Source: CAYYMH01 sp964472785
GTDB taxonomy: Bacteria; Zhuqueibacterota; Zhuqueibacteria; Thermofontimicrobiales; Thermofontimicrobiaceae
Assembly: GCA_964472785.1 (NCBI GenBank)
Contig: CAYYMH010000012.1
Span: forward strand, 43,975-107,974
Length of the DNA stretch: 64,000 nucleotides
Reading direction: 5' to 3'
The translations under genes and the position numbers were made by a program. The notes beneath the pieces were generated by a model that made no database searches, was not told the origin of the DNA, and saw only the letters and a list, made by a program, of their open reading frames with translations. Below, in pieces: positions 27,279-34,748 of the stretch. How positions within the stretch are numbered: the first letter of the stretch is position 1; each line of letters begins with the position of its first letter.

Positions 27279-28598
27279 ATGAAAATATTTTTTAAAGAAA
27301 AATCGATTTGGATCGTATCGCTATTGCTGCTGATTGCTTCTGTGGTATTTTTCATTGTCACACCGCCCTTTGTTAATTATGAAAAGGATGAAGCAGCTAC
27401 CCAAATTTACTTCGCGGATAATATTTCGGTGGCGCATCAAAAATTGATTGAAAGATTCAACAATGCTTACGCTGGTCAAATAGAAGTTGTACCGGTAAAT
27501 TTACCTTTCACAAAATTCAGTACCAATGAACGAAAAGAACTGTTGGCCCGAACCCTGCGCAGCAAGAGCAATCGCATTGATATTTTTTCTGTGGACATTA
27601 TTTGGGTGCCGCGGTTTGCCAAATGGTGTGAACCACTCAATAATCATTTTTCTCAACACGATCAAGATCAGATTTTAGACCAGATTTTGCCGAGCTGTTT
27701 TTATCAGGATACTTTGTTCGCCATGCCGCTGTATTATGATATGGGACTGATGTACTACCGGAAAGACTTAATAGACCGTCTCCCGGATTCGAAAATATTG
27801 AAACAGGACATTGGGTCCTCGATCTCCTGGGAAAATTTTCGTCAGCTGCATCAACGATTTCCGGGTCAGGATAATCCGTTTTATTATTTCGCGGCAGATA
27901 GTTATGAAGGACTCATGTGCAGCTTTATTGAAATGCTTGCCAGTCAGGGACAACCGCTGGTCTCCGATGGACAGGTTCAGTTACTCAATCCAAAAGCGCT
28001 GCGAGCAACTCGTCTGTTGATCGATTTAGTGAATAAATACCAGATGACGCCCTCCGTTGTAACCGGTCTTGACGAATTTGAATGTTATCTGGAAATGTTT
28101 ACCAATGACGGCGTTTTTCTGCGCGGCTGGCCCGGACTTTTACGCCATTACCGCGATGTTTTGCCGGACACGTCCAAATTCAAATTAATCAAAAAAGCGC
28201 CTCTGCCGCATTTTTCGGATGGCGAGCCAGCGTATATTTTTGGCGGTTGGAATTTAATGATTTCTAAATTTTCTGATAACAAAAAGGAAGCCATTGAGTT
28301 TATTCGGTTTGTCTTAAAAGAACAAAATCAAAAGATGATTTTTCAGGTCGGCGGGTATTTGCCGGTAACCGAAGCGGTCTATAAAGATGATGAATTTGTT
28401 ACTCAAGAGCCTGACTTAATTTTTTATCAGCAAATTTTACCGCACGGCGTTCACAGACCCTATTTGGAAAATTACACAAAAATTTCAGATATTATCACCT
28501 ATTATTTAAATCGAGCAATCCGACAGCAACTATCTCCGGAACAGGCGCTGCAAGTTGCAAGCAGATTAATTAAATCCAATCATGTATTGATCAAATAA
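27279..28598 (+). CDS. Sugar-type (SBP_bac_1) extracellular solute-binding protein, sensory partner
   Basis: 439 residues from ATG 27279 (GAGGAG upstream, spacing about 12); the frame is open 25 codons further up. An N-terminal hydrophobic helix (about 11-31) anchors or exports it. The fold is that of family-1 sugar-binding proteins: 'AHQKLIERFNNAYAGQIEV', 'IDIFSVDIIWVPRFAKW', 'YQDTLFAMPLYYDMGLMYYR', 'FGGWNLMISKFSDNKKEAIE' and 'GGYLPVTEAVYKD'. No ABC permease or ATPase lies nearby. It is 13 bases from a histidine kinase gene, followed by a sigma-54 response regulator, so it most likely presents a bound sugar to the kinase rather than to a transporter (inference). Confidence 0.8.
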   Translation: MKIFFKEKSIWIVSLLLLIASVVFFIVTPPFVNYEKDEAATQIYFADNISVAHQKLIERFNNAYAGQIEVVPVNLPFTKFSTNERKELLARTLRSKSNRIDIFSVDIIWVPRFAKWCEPLNNHFSQHDQDQILDQILPSCFYQDTLFAMPLYYDMGLMYYRKDLIDRLPDSKILKQDIGSSISWENFRQLHQRFPGQDNPFYYFAADSYEGLMCSFIEMLASQGQPLVSDGQVQLLNPKALRATRLLIDLVNKYQMTPSVVTGLDEFECYLEMFTNDGVFLRGWPGLLRHYRDVLPDTSKFKLIKKAPLPHFSDGEPAYIFGGWNLMISKFSDNKKEAIEFIRFVLKEQNQKMIFQVGGYLPVTEAVYKDDEFVTQEPDLIFYQQILPHGVHRPYLENYTKISDIITYYLNRAIRQQLSPEQALQVASRLIKSNHVLIK

Positions 28599-28611
28599 AT
28601 GGTTAACAGTC

Positions 28612-30099
28612 ATGAGTAGAAGTAAAAATTTATTCTTAGATAAAGTCAAGTCTTACCATTTTCAATTAAAACATCTGACTATTTTAGTGGTGCTATTGGT
28701 GTTTTTTCAGGTTTTGATCTCCTTCATTTACAAACAGTCCATTCAAAATTTTCTGTTAAAAACGCAAAAGTGGTATCAGCAGGATTTCGCAGAGCGGATT
28801 GCCAATTTAACAGCGACTTCGCTGGAGCTTCTTCTGGAAAATGCGGTTCAGGAAGAAAACTTGAGTGAATTGGAAGTCAAAAAGATAACCCAGTCATTCA
28901 ATATTATTTTGACCCAGCAACTGCTGCAACATCATGTGGAAGACGTTTGTGTGATTTTGTATGATGAAAACGGCGTCCGGGCGACAGACGATGGGAGAAT
29001 GTTATTTAACTATTTTTTTGAGCAAAAAATACCCGATCCACACCCTGACGCGACACACGCTGAAGCGGTGAAGATTTTTCGTCGAATCGTGAATCGGATT
29101 GAAAATGAAGAAAAAATCTACAGCATGTTGGAAGAAGAACATTCGATCCATGTGTTTGTGCCCTTTGTTCCTAAGGGGGAATTTGCCGGTGTGGTTTACA
29201 TTAAGCATGTACCTGACTTCGCCATCCTGACAAGCGGTATTATTCAGAGCTATAACGAAACCAGTCTCATTTACATTGTGCTTATTATTTTCGGTTTATT
29301 GGCAATGTACTATATCTCCTCCTACACCTTGCAGGAGCGGAATGAAGCGACTGCACTTTTGTATCAGGAACGTGAGAAAAAATTGAAAGAGAACATTCAT
29401 CTGGAAAAGGAAGCAATGTTTGCCAAACGAATCTATCACACGCATCACAAGGCGGAGAAGGTGATGGGATTTATCAAAGAGGATCTGCGCCTCCTGTCTC
29501 CGGAAAATATTCAGTCGATTAAATATCGCGTCGTTAAATATGCTAATTTTGTATCGCGTGTCATCTACGATATGAAGTGGTACGATCCACCTTTGCTTAC
29601 TGTTCGCAGCCCTATTTTTCGCACGAACCTGAATGAGCTCATCCGCTTCATTGTGGATAATATTTTTAATCGGGTGGCAAAGATACAATCACAATACAGC
29701 TTTGATTTAGATCTGGATGATAAAATTCCCCCGATAAAAGTGAATGAATTTGTGGTGTGGGAAGTTTTGGAACCGCTGATTCAAAATAGTATCGAACACA
29801 CCGAAAAAGATCAGGTTGAAATAAAAATTTCCACACTCTTTGATAAGGACAAAAATGAAATTCGGGTAAAGATATCGGATAATGGATCCGGAATTCGACC
29901 AGAGCTTTTAGAATTGAATCACCAGGGGATAAAAAAGATTTTTCTGGAACATGTAACAACTAAAAAAGAGGCACAGCGCAATTCCGGCTTCGGCTGTTAC
30001 ATCGCTCACCAAATCGCTACCCAGCGTTGTGGTTGGAAATTGGATGCGCGAAATTTACCTGAAAATGGTTGTGAATTCGAATTGATCATTTCTTTATAG
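28612..30099 (+). CDS. Membrane sensor histidine kinase partnered with solute-binding protein
   Basis: 495 residues. TM1 is at about 21-43, then a periplasmic sensor of roughly 175 residues, TM2 at about 222-244, and a charged coiled-coil linker ('LQERNEATALLYQEREKKLK'). The dimerisation segment contains histidines 276, 278 and 279 ('YHTHHKAEKV') in place of a standard HExxxP H-box; one of them is the probable phospho-acceptor. The HATPase_c domain has N box 'EPLIQNSIEHT', G1 'ISDNGSGI' and G2 'SGFGCYIAHQIA'. It sits between the sugar-binding protein (13 bases upstream) and the sigma-54 regulator (12 bases downstream), forming one operon. There is no HAMP domain. Confidence 0.85.
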   Translation: MSRSKNLFLDKVKSYHFQLKHLTILVVLLVFFQVLISFIYKQSIQNFLLKTQKWYQQDFAERIANLTATSLELLLENAVQEENLSELEVKKITQSFNIILTQQLLQHHVEDVCVILYDENGVRATDDGRMLFNYFFEQKIPDPHPDATHAEAVKIFRRIVNRIENEEKIYSMLEEEHSIHVFVPFVPKGEFAGVVYIKHVPDFAILTSGIIQSYNETSLIYIVLIIFGLLAMYYISSYTLQERNEATALLYQEREKKLKENIHLEKEAMFAKRIYHTHHKAEKVMGFIKEDLRLLSPENIQSIKYRVVKYANFVSRVIYDMKWYDPPLLTVRSPIFRTNLNELIRFIVDNIFNRVAKIQSQYSFDLDLDDKIPPIKVNEFVVWEVLEPLIQNSIEHTEKDQVEIKISTLFDKDKNEIRVKISDNGSGIRPELLELNHQGIKKIFLEHVTTKKEAQRNSGFGCYIAHQIATQRCGWKLDARNLPENGCEFELIISL

Positions 30100-30111
30100 A
30101 CGGAGTATAAA

Positions 30112-31566
30112 ATGGCTTCTCGTCAGAAAATCAAAATTATGATAATTGAAGATGAAGAGTTTGATGTGCAGCGTATTGAAAGAACGTTGCAGCCGGTTGA
30201 AGATAGAATCATTATCAAAGATGTTGTGTCAAATGGTTTAATGGCACTAAAAAAACTGGAAGAGAATCCTAAAATGTTTGATGTGGTCATAATGGATTTT
30301 CAGATCGCAGGCGGATTGATGGGAGAGCAATTGATTCGAAAAATAAAACAGATCGATCCACTGCTTCAAGTCCTTGTCGTGACTAAAATGACTTTGAATA
30401 TCACGGATTATGAATTCGCCAATCAGCTATTGGAAGCTGGCGCTACCTGGTACTGCACGAAATATCCGGGTGACATTGAGGAGTACATTTATCAGCCCAC
30501 TGACTTTATCTTAAATATTTTAAATGCGTATGAAAAGAAGAAATTGGAAGAGGAAAAAATCAGATCGACGAATAAGTTAGACAGAAATATTCAAGATATA
30601 TTAACGAATAAACGCATCATCGGCGAATCAGATCTCATGAAGCAATTGAATAATCAAATTACAGTCAGCGCCCAATCAGATGCAAATATCATGATTTACG
30701 GATCGTCAGGAACCGGAAAGGAACTCGTTGCGACCAATATCCACTATCTGAGTAAACGACGCTTGGAAAATTTTGTACCAATCAATTGCGGCAGCCTTCC
30801 CGATAATCTGATTGAAAGTGAGCTGTTTGGTTTCGAGAAAGGGTCCTTTACCGGTGCGGATACCCAAAAGGCGGGTTTATTTGAATTAGCTGATCAGGGC
30901 ACAATTTTTTTGGATGAAATTTCCGAACTCCCGCTATCTACCCAGTCGACATTACTTCGCGTGATACAGGAAGGTGAAATTGATAAAATTGGTCGTCAAA
31001 AGAAAGTTAATGTCAACGTCCGAATCATCGCTGCTACAAATCGTGACTTAAAAAAACTGGTCAAAAAAGGTGAGTTTCGGGAAGATCTTTATTATCGACT
31101 CAACGTGATTCCAATCTATGTACCGACATTATCGGAACGGCAGTCGGATATTGCCTTGCTCATTAAACATTTTATGCATACTTTCAGCGTTGATATGAAT
31201 CGAACACCACCAGAAATCGAAGAGCCAGCTATGACCTTATTAACCCAGTACCAATGGCCCGGTAACGTGCGCGAACTGCAAAATGTGGTGCAGCGACTTT
31301 TGTTACGTAGAGAAAAAAAGATTACTGTGGAACAGGTTGAAATGGCGCTCGGCATGGCGCGTGATTTCAATTCTAACGAGGATAATTTGGTATCGCTGCC
31401 CAATCGTCATGAAATTTTATCCTGGAAAGAGTTTGAGCATGCAGTACGTAAAAAATATTTTCAGTTTGTCCGGCGGAATTCCGCCTCTGATGCGGAAGCG
31501 GCTCGCCTATTGGGATTAGCACCGCCGAATTATTATCGCATGTGTAAAGAGTTGGGATTAAAATAG
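30112..31566 (+). CDS. Sigma-54-dependent response regulator (NtrC type)
   Basis: 484 residues: receiver domain with acidic pocket 'IIEDEE' (12-16) and phospho-acceptor Asp62 in 'VVIMDFQ'; AAA+ activator domain with Walker A GSSGTGKE (from 197), sigma-54 contact loop GSFTGA (244-249; Ser replaces the commonest Ala), 'GTIFLDEISEL', 'ATNRDLKKL' and 'WPGNVRELQNVVQRLL'. A C-terminal Fis-type helix-turn-helix ('SDAEAARLLGLAPPNYYRMC') binds DNA. It should activate sigma-54 promoters when phosphorylated by the upstream kinase. Two sigma-54-like promoters with matching upstream repeats lie downstream, at 31742 and 46493, in front of glucan-utilisation genes. GGAG precedes the ATG. Confidence 0.93.
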   Translation: MASRQKIKIMIIEDEEFDVQRIERTLQPVEDRIIIKDVVSNGLMALKKLEENPKMFDVVIMDFQIAGGLMGEQLIRKIKQIDPLLQVLVVTKMTLNITDYEFANQLLEAGATWYCTKYPGDIEEYIYQPTDFILNILNAYEKKKLEEEKIRSTNKLDRNIQDILTNKRIIGESDLMKQLNNQITVSAQSDANIMIYGSSGTGKELVATNIHYLSKRRLENFVPINCGSLPDNLIESELFGFEKGSFTGADTQKAGLFELADQGTIFLDEISELPLSTQSTLLRVIQEGEIDKIGRQKKVNVNVRIIAATNRDLKKLVKKGEFREDLYYRLNVIPIYVPTLSERQSDIALLIKHFMHTFSVDMNRTPPEIEEPAMTLLTQYQWPGNVRELQNVVQRLLLRREKKITVEQVEMALGMARDFNSNEDNLVSLPNRHEILSWKEFEHAVRKKYFQFVRRNSASDAEAARLLGLAPPNYYRMCKELGLK

Positions 31567-31637
31567 CCTGTTATTAATCTTATATTCACATCTATTCACT
31601 GCTCAAAAATTGAATTGCCTGCCTTCAGTTATTAAAT

Positions 31638-31678
31638 TGATAATTATATTATTAATTTGATAATCTTCAATATTATCA
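31638..31678 (+). promoter_or_regulatory. Candidate activator-binding repeats upstream of GH30 gene
   Basis: TGATAAT occurs at 31638 and 31658 (20 bases apart, about two helical turns), and its reverse complement ATTATCA at 31672. The cluster lies about 90-130 bases before the expected start from the sigma-54-like promoter at 31742, where enhancer sites are usually found. The same inverted pair occurs upstream of the SSS gene. Confidence 0.4.
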
Positions 31679-31741
31679 TCTTCACTTAAATAGTCCTCAT
31701 AAAAATATTAAAAATAATTAATTACAGCATAATCATTTCGT

Positions 31742-31757
31742 TGGCTTAATTTTTGTA
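31742..31757 (+). promoter_or_regulatory. Sigma-54-like promoter of the GH30 operon
   Basis: TGGCTTAATTTTTGTA: GG of the -24 element and TTG of the -12 element at the correct 12-base spacing, but T replaces the consensus C of the -12 GC. It lies 50 bases before the GH30 ATG. Confidence 0.4.
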
Positions 31758-31806
31758 ATTTCAACAGTGACAAATAAGGATTACGTTAAAGAAAGAAATT
31801 AATTAA

Positions 31807-33324
31807 ATGAATAAATATATTTGCCTTCTTGTTTTATTAATCCTCACCTGCATCTATTTTATTTTTGGTTGTCAACATTCACGGTATTCCTCGTTCAAGG
31901 TCATTCAGACCTCAAAATCCGGTGACAAACTCACAGTAAAAGAAAAAGGAATCCTGTCGACTCAAAAAAATAGTACCAATCATAACATCATTCTTCATCC
32001 AGAAATTACATATCAGACAATTACAGGTTTTGGCGGCGCATTCACCGAGTCTTCCGCCCATGTTTTAAATCAATTGAGCGATGCCAAAAGAGCGGACGTG
32101 CTCGAAAATTATTTCAGCAATTCCGGCGCCGCGTACAGCTTAATGCGAACACACATCAACAGTTGTGATTTTTCTCTGTCAAATTATTCCTATGCACCAG
32201 TCCCCAACGATACGAATCTCATCCATTTTTCAATCGAAGAAGACGCGGACGATTTGCTTCCGCTAATCAAGGATGCGCTGGCTGTACCTGGTGCTGATTT
32301 CAATTTGGTTGCTTCTCCCTGGACAGCGCCGCCCTGGATGAAGGATAATAATAACTGGAACGGTGGTTCATTAAAAAAAGAATTTTATCGGATCTGGGCA
32401 TTATTTTTCTCAAAATACATCAATGCGTATGCAAAAAATGGCGTGCCAATCTGGGGAGTCACCGTGGAAAATGAACCACTGGGTAATGGTGGGCAATGGG
32501 AGAGCATGATTTACACGCCGGAAACAATGGCGGATTTCATCAAAAATTATTTGGGACCGCAATTTGAAAACGATGGACTGAATGTCAAAATCTTATCTTA
32601 CGATCAGAATCGGGATGAATTATTGGCGTGGACGGAACCAATTTTATCCGATCCCGACGTGGCGAAATATGTGTGGGGAACCGCTGTGCACTGGTACAGC
32701 AGCACTGTCGATTGGTACCCGGATGTGCTAAACCAAGTTCATGCAAAATATCCGGATAAACACATCCTGCACACCGAAGGGTGCATCGATAATGTTGGCA
32801 ATGACGAACCCGCTGGTATCTGGCTGACCGATGACTGGTATTGGCGCAAGGAAGCAACGGACTGGGGATACTATTGGGCAGCCGAAGCGGACAAGACAAA
32901 TCATCCTAAATATGTGCCTGTTTACCGGTACGCGCGGGATATTATCGGCGGACTGAATAGTTGGCTGACTGGCTGGATCGACTGGAATATCGCTCTCGAC
33001 ACAAAAGGCGGACCCAATCACGCCAACAACTGGTGCGTCGCGCCTGTGCTGGTGGACGCTGCCAGCGACAGCGTTTACTACACTCCACTTTTTTACACCA
33101 TGTGTCATTTCAGCAAATACATTCAGCCGGGGGCTCAAAGAATCGGTGTTGAAACTGATCTGGGAGAGTTGATGGTAACCGCGTTGAAAAATCCGAATAA
33201 AAGCATAGCCGTTGAAATATTGAATCAGCACGAAAAGCCAGTGGCTTTTCATCTAATTATCGAAGGCAGGATCAAAGAATTTACTATTCCAGAAAATGCT
33301 CTTCAAACCATTCTTTTACATTAA
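31807..33324 (+). CDS. GH30 glycoside hydrolase lipoprotein (beta-1,6-glucanase / beta-glucosidase type)
   Basis: 505 residues with a lipoprotein signal (IFGC, Cys at about 22). GH30 hallmarks are 'TITGFGGAFTESSAHVL', 'SPWTAPPWMKDNN', acid/base Glu223 in VTVENEP and nucleophile Glu324 in HTEG, followed by the C-terminal beta-sandwich side domain. In Bacteroidota laminarin loci, GH30 enzymes cleave beta-1,6-linked glucose branches; glucosylceramidase-like specificity is the family alternative. It is likely anchored in the periplasm or on the outer-membrane inner leaflet. First gene of a cluster with the MFS carrier, whose frame overlaps its stop codon, and GH3. A sigma-54-like promoter is upstream. 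Confidence 0.88.
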   Translation: MNKYICLLVLLILTCIYFIFGCQHSRYSSFKVIQTSKSGDKLTVKEKGILSTQKNSTNHNIILHPEITYQTITGFGGAFTESSAHVLNQLSDAKRADVLENYFSNSGAAYSLMRTHINSCDFSLSNYSYAPVPNDTNLIHFSIEEDADDLLPLIKDALAVPGADFNLVASPWTAPPWMKDNNNWNGGSLKKEFYRIWALFFSKYINAYAKNGVPIWGVTVENEPLGNGGQWESMIYTPETMADFIKNYLGPQFENDGLNVKILSYDQNRDELLAWTEPILSDPDVAKYVWGTAVHWYSSTVDWYPDVLNQVHAKYPDKHILHTEGCIDNVGNDEPAGIWLTDDWYWRKEATDWGYYWAAEADKTNHPKYVPVYRYARDIIGGLNSWLTGWIDWNIALDTKGGPNHANNWCVAPVLVDAASDSVYYTPLFYTMCHFSKYIQPGAQRIGVETDLGELMVTALKNPNKSIAVEILNQHEKPVAFHLIIEGRIKEFTIPENALQTILLH

Positions 33325-33341
33325 TGCCCGGGAGGACAAGC

Positions 33342-34688
33342 GTGAGCACAGAGCGAATCAAATTAACTTTCAAGGAAAAAGTTGGATACGGACTGGGTGA
33401 TACAGCGTCTAATTTATATTTCCAGATGTTCATCAATTTTTTGTTATTCTTTTATACTGATGTTTTCGGAATTCCGGCTGCGGCTGCAGGGACCATGTTA
33501 ATGGTTTCGCGGTTCTGGGATGCAGCAAACGATCCAATAATGGGAATCATCGCAGACCGAACCAATACGAAATGGGGGAAATTCCGACCATATTTAATTT
33601 GGATTTCAGCTCCCATTGCCATCATCGGCGTGCTAACATTTACGACGCCGGATTTGAGCGTCACCGGCAAAATCGTTTACGCATACATCACCTACACGTT
33701 AATGATGATGGCATACACCGCAATCAATATTCCATATTCTGCGTTAATGGGCGTTCTCTCCCCGGATTCTTCAGAGAGAACCAGTGTTTCGACATTTCGT
33801 TTCGTGCTGGCTTTTGTCGGCGCTTTTCTGGTGCAGGGATTGACCCTTCCCATGGTGAAACTTTTTGGCGGCGATAATAAAGCTATAGGATTTCCGTTGA
33901 CCATGGCGGTCTACGGTGTGCTGGCAGGATTTTTGTTCTACATGACATTTCGGACTACCCGGGAACGTGTTCAACCACCGTCGAGTCAGAATACATCATT
34001 GAAAAACGATTTCAAAGATCTGTTGAAAAATCGTCCCTGGATGATATTATTGGTTATGGGAATTTTTTCATTGGGTTACGTGGTTGTTCGCAGCGGAACG
34101 ATTATGTACTATTTCAAATATTATGTTGGCAACGAAGACCTGGCTTCATTATTTATGGTTAGCGGAACGGTAGCCGTAATCGTTGGTGTGGCATGCACCC
34201 AGTTCCTGGCAAAGAAATTTGGAAAGAGGAAGCTCTATATTGCTGTGATGGCAGGGTCCACATTACTCACGATTCTCTTCTATTTCATCCCAAAAGAGCA
34301 GATCATTCTTATTTTTACAATTAATATTCTCACGACATTTATCATGGCACCCCAGGCGCCGCTGCTATGGGCGATGTATGCCGATACAGCCGATTATTCC
34401 GAATGGAAAAATGACCGCCGCGCAACCGGGCTTGTTTTTTCCGCGGCAACGTTTGCCCAGAAATTCGGTATCGCTCTGGGTGGCGGATTAGCTGGTTGGC
34501 TTTTAGCCATGTTCGGATTTGTGCCCAATGTCGCGCAATCTCCAGATACGCTCAATGGTATCCGATTGATGATGAGTTTTATTCCTGCCATAGGGAGTGT
34601 GGTGGCGACGATTGCGGCGTTATTCTATGAACTCGATGATACTACCATGAAACAAATAGAGTTGGACCTTCTGGAAAGAAAAAAATAG
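33342..34688 (+). CDS. MFS sugar:cation symporter, GPH (MelB-like) family
   Basis: 448 residues from GTG 33342, chosen because GGGAGG lies seven bases upstream; an ATG at 33324 overlaps the GH30 stop codon but has no ribosome binding site. About twelve transmembrane helices are present. The GPH signature is clear: 'GYGLGDTASNLYFQMFINF' and 'SRFWDAANDPIMGIIADRT', with the cation-binding aspartates of MelB-like carriers, then 'GKFRPYLIW'. It should import a glucoside or beta-gluco-oligosaccharide with Na+ or H+ across the inner membrane. Translational coupling to GH30 and the following GH3 supports beta-glucan products as substrate (inference). Confidence 0.87.
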   Translation: MSTERIKLTFKEKVGYGLGDTASNLYFQMFINFLLFFYTDVFGIPAAAAGTMLMVSRFWDAANDPIMGIIADRTNTKWGKFRPYLIWISAPIAIIGVLTFTTPDLSVTGKIVYAYITYTLMMMAYTAINIPYSALMGVLSPDSSERTSVSTFRFVLAFVGAFLVQGLTLPMVKLFGGDNKAIGFPLTMAVYGVLAGFLFYMTFRTTRERVQPPSSQNTSLKNDFKDLLKNRPWMILLVMGIFSLGYVVVRSGTIMYYFKYYVGNEDLASLFMVSGTVAVIVGVACTQFLAKKFGKRKLYIAVMAGSTLLTILFYFIPKEQIILIFTINILTTFIMAPQAPLLWAMYADTADYSEWKNDRRATGLVFSAATFAQKFGIALGGGLAGWLLAMFGFVPNVAQSPDTLNGIRLMMSFIPAIGSVVATIAALFYELDDTTMKQIELDLLERKK

Positions 34689-34748
34689 AGGCATAAATTT
34701 TCAAAAACAGAATTAATCAGAACAACAAGTTGAGAGGTCAAGAACGAA

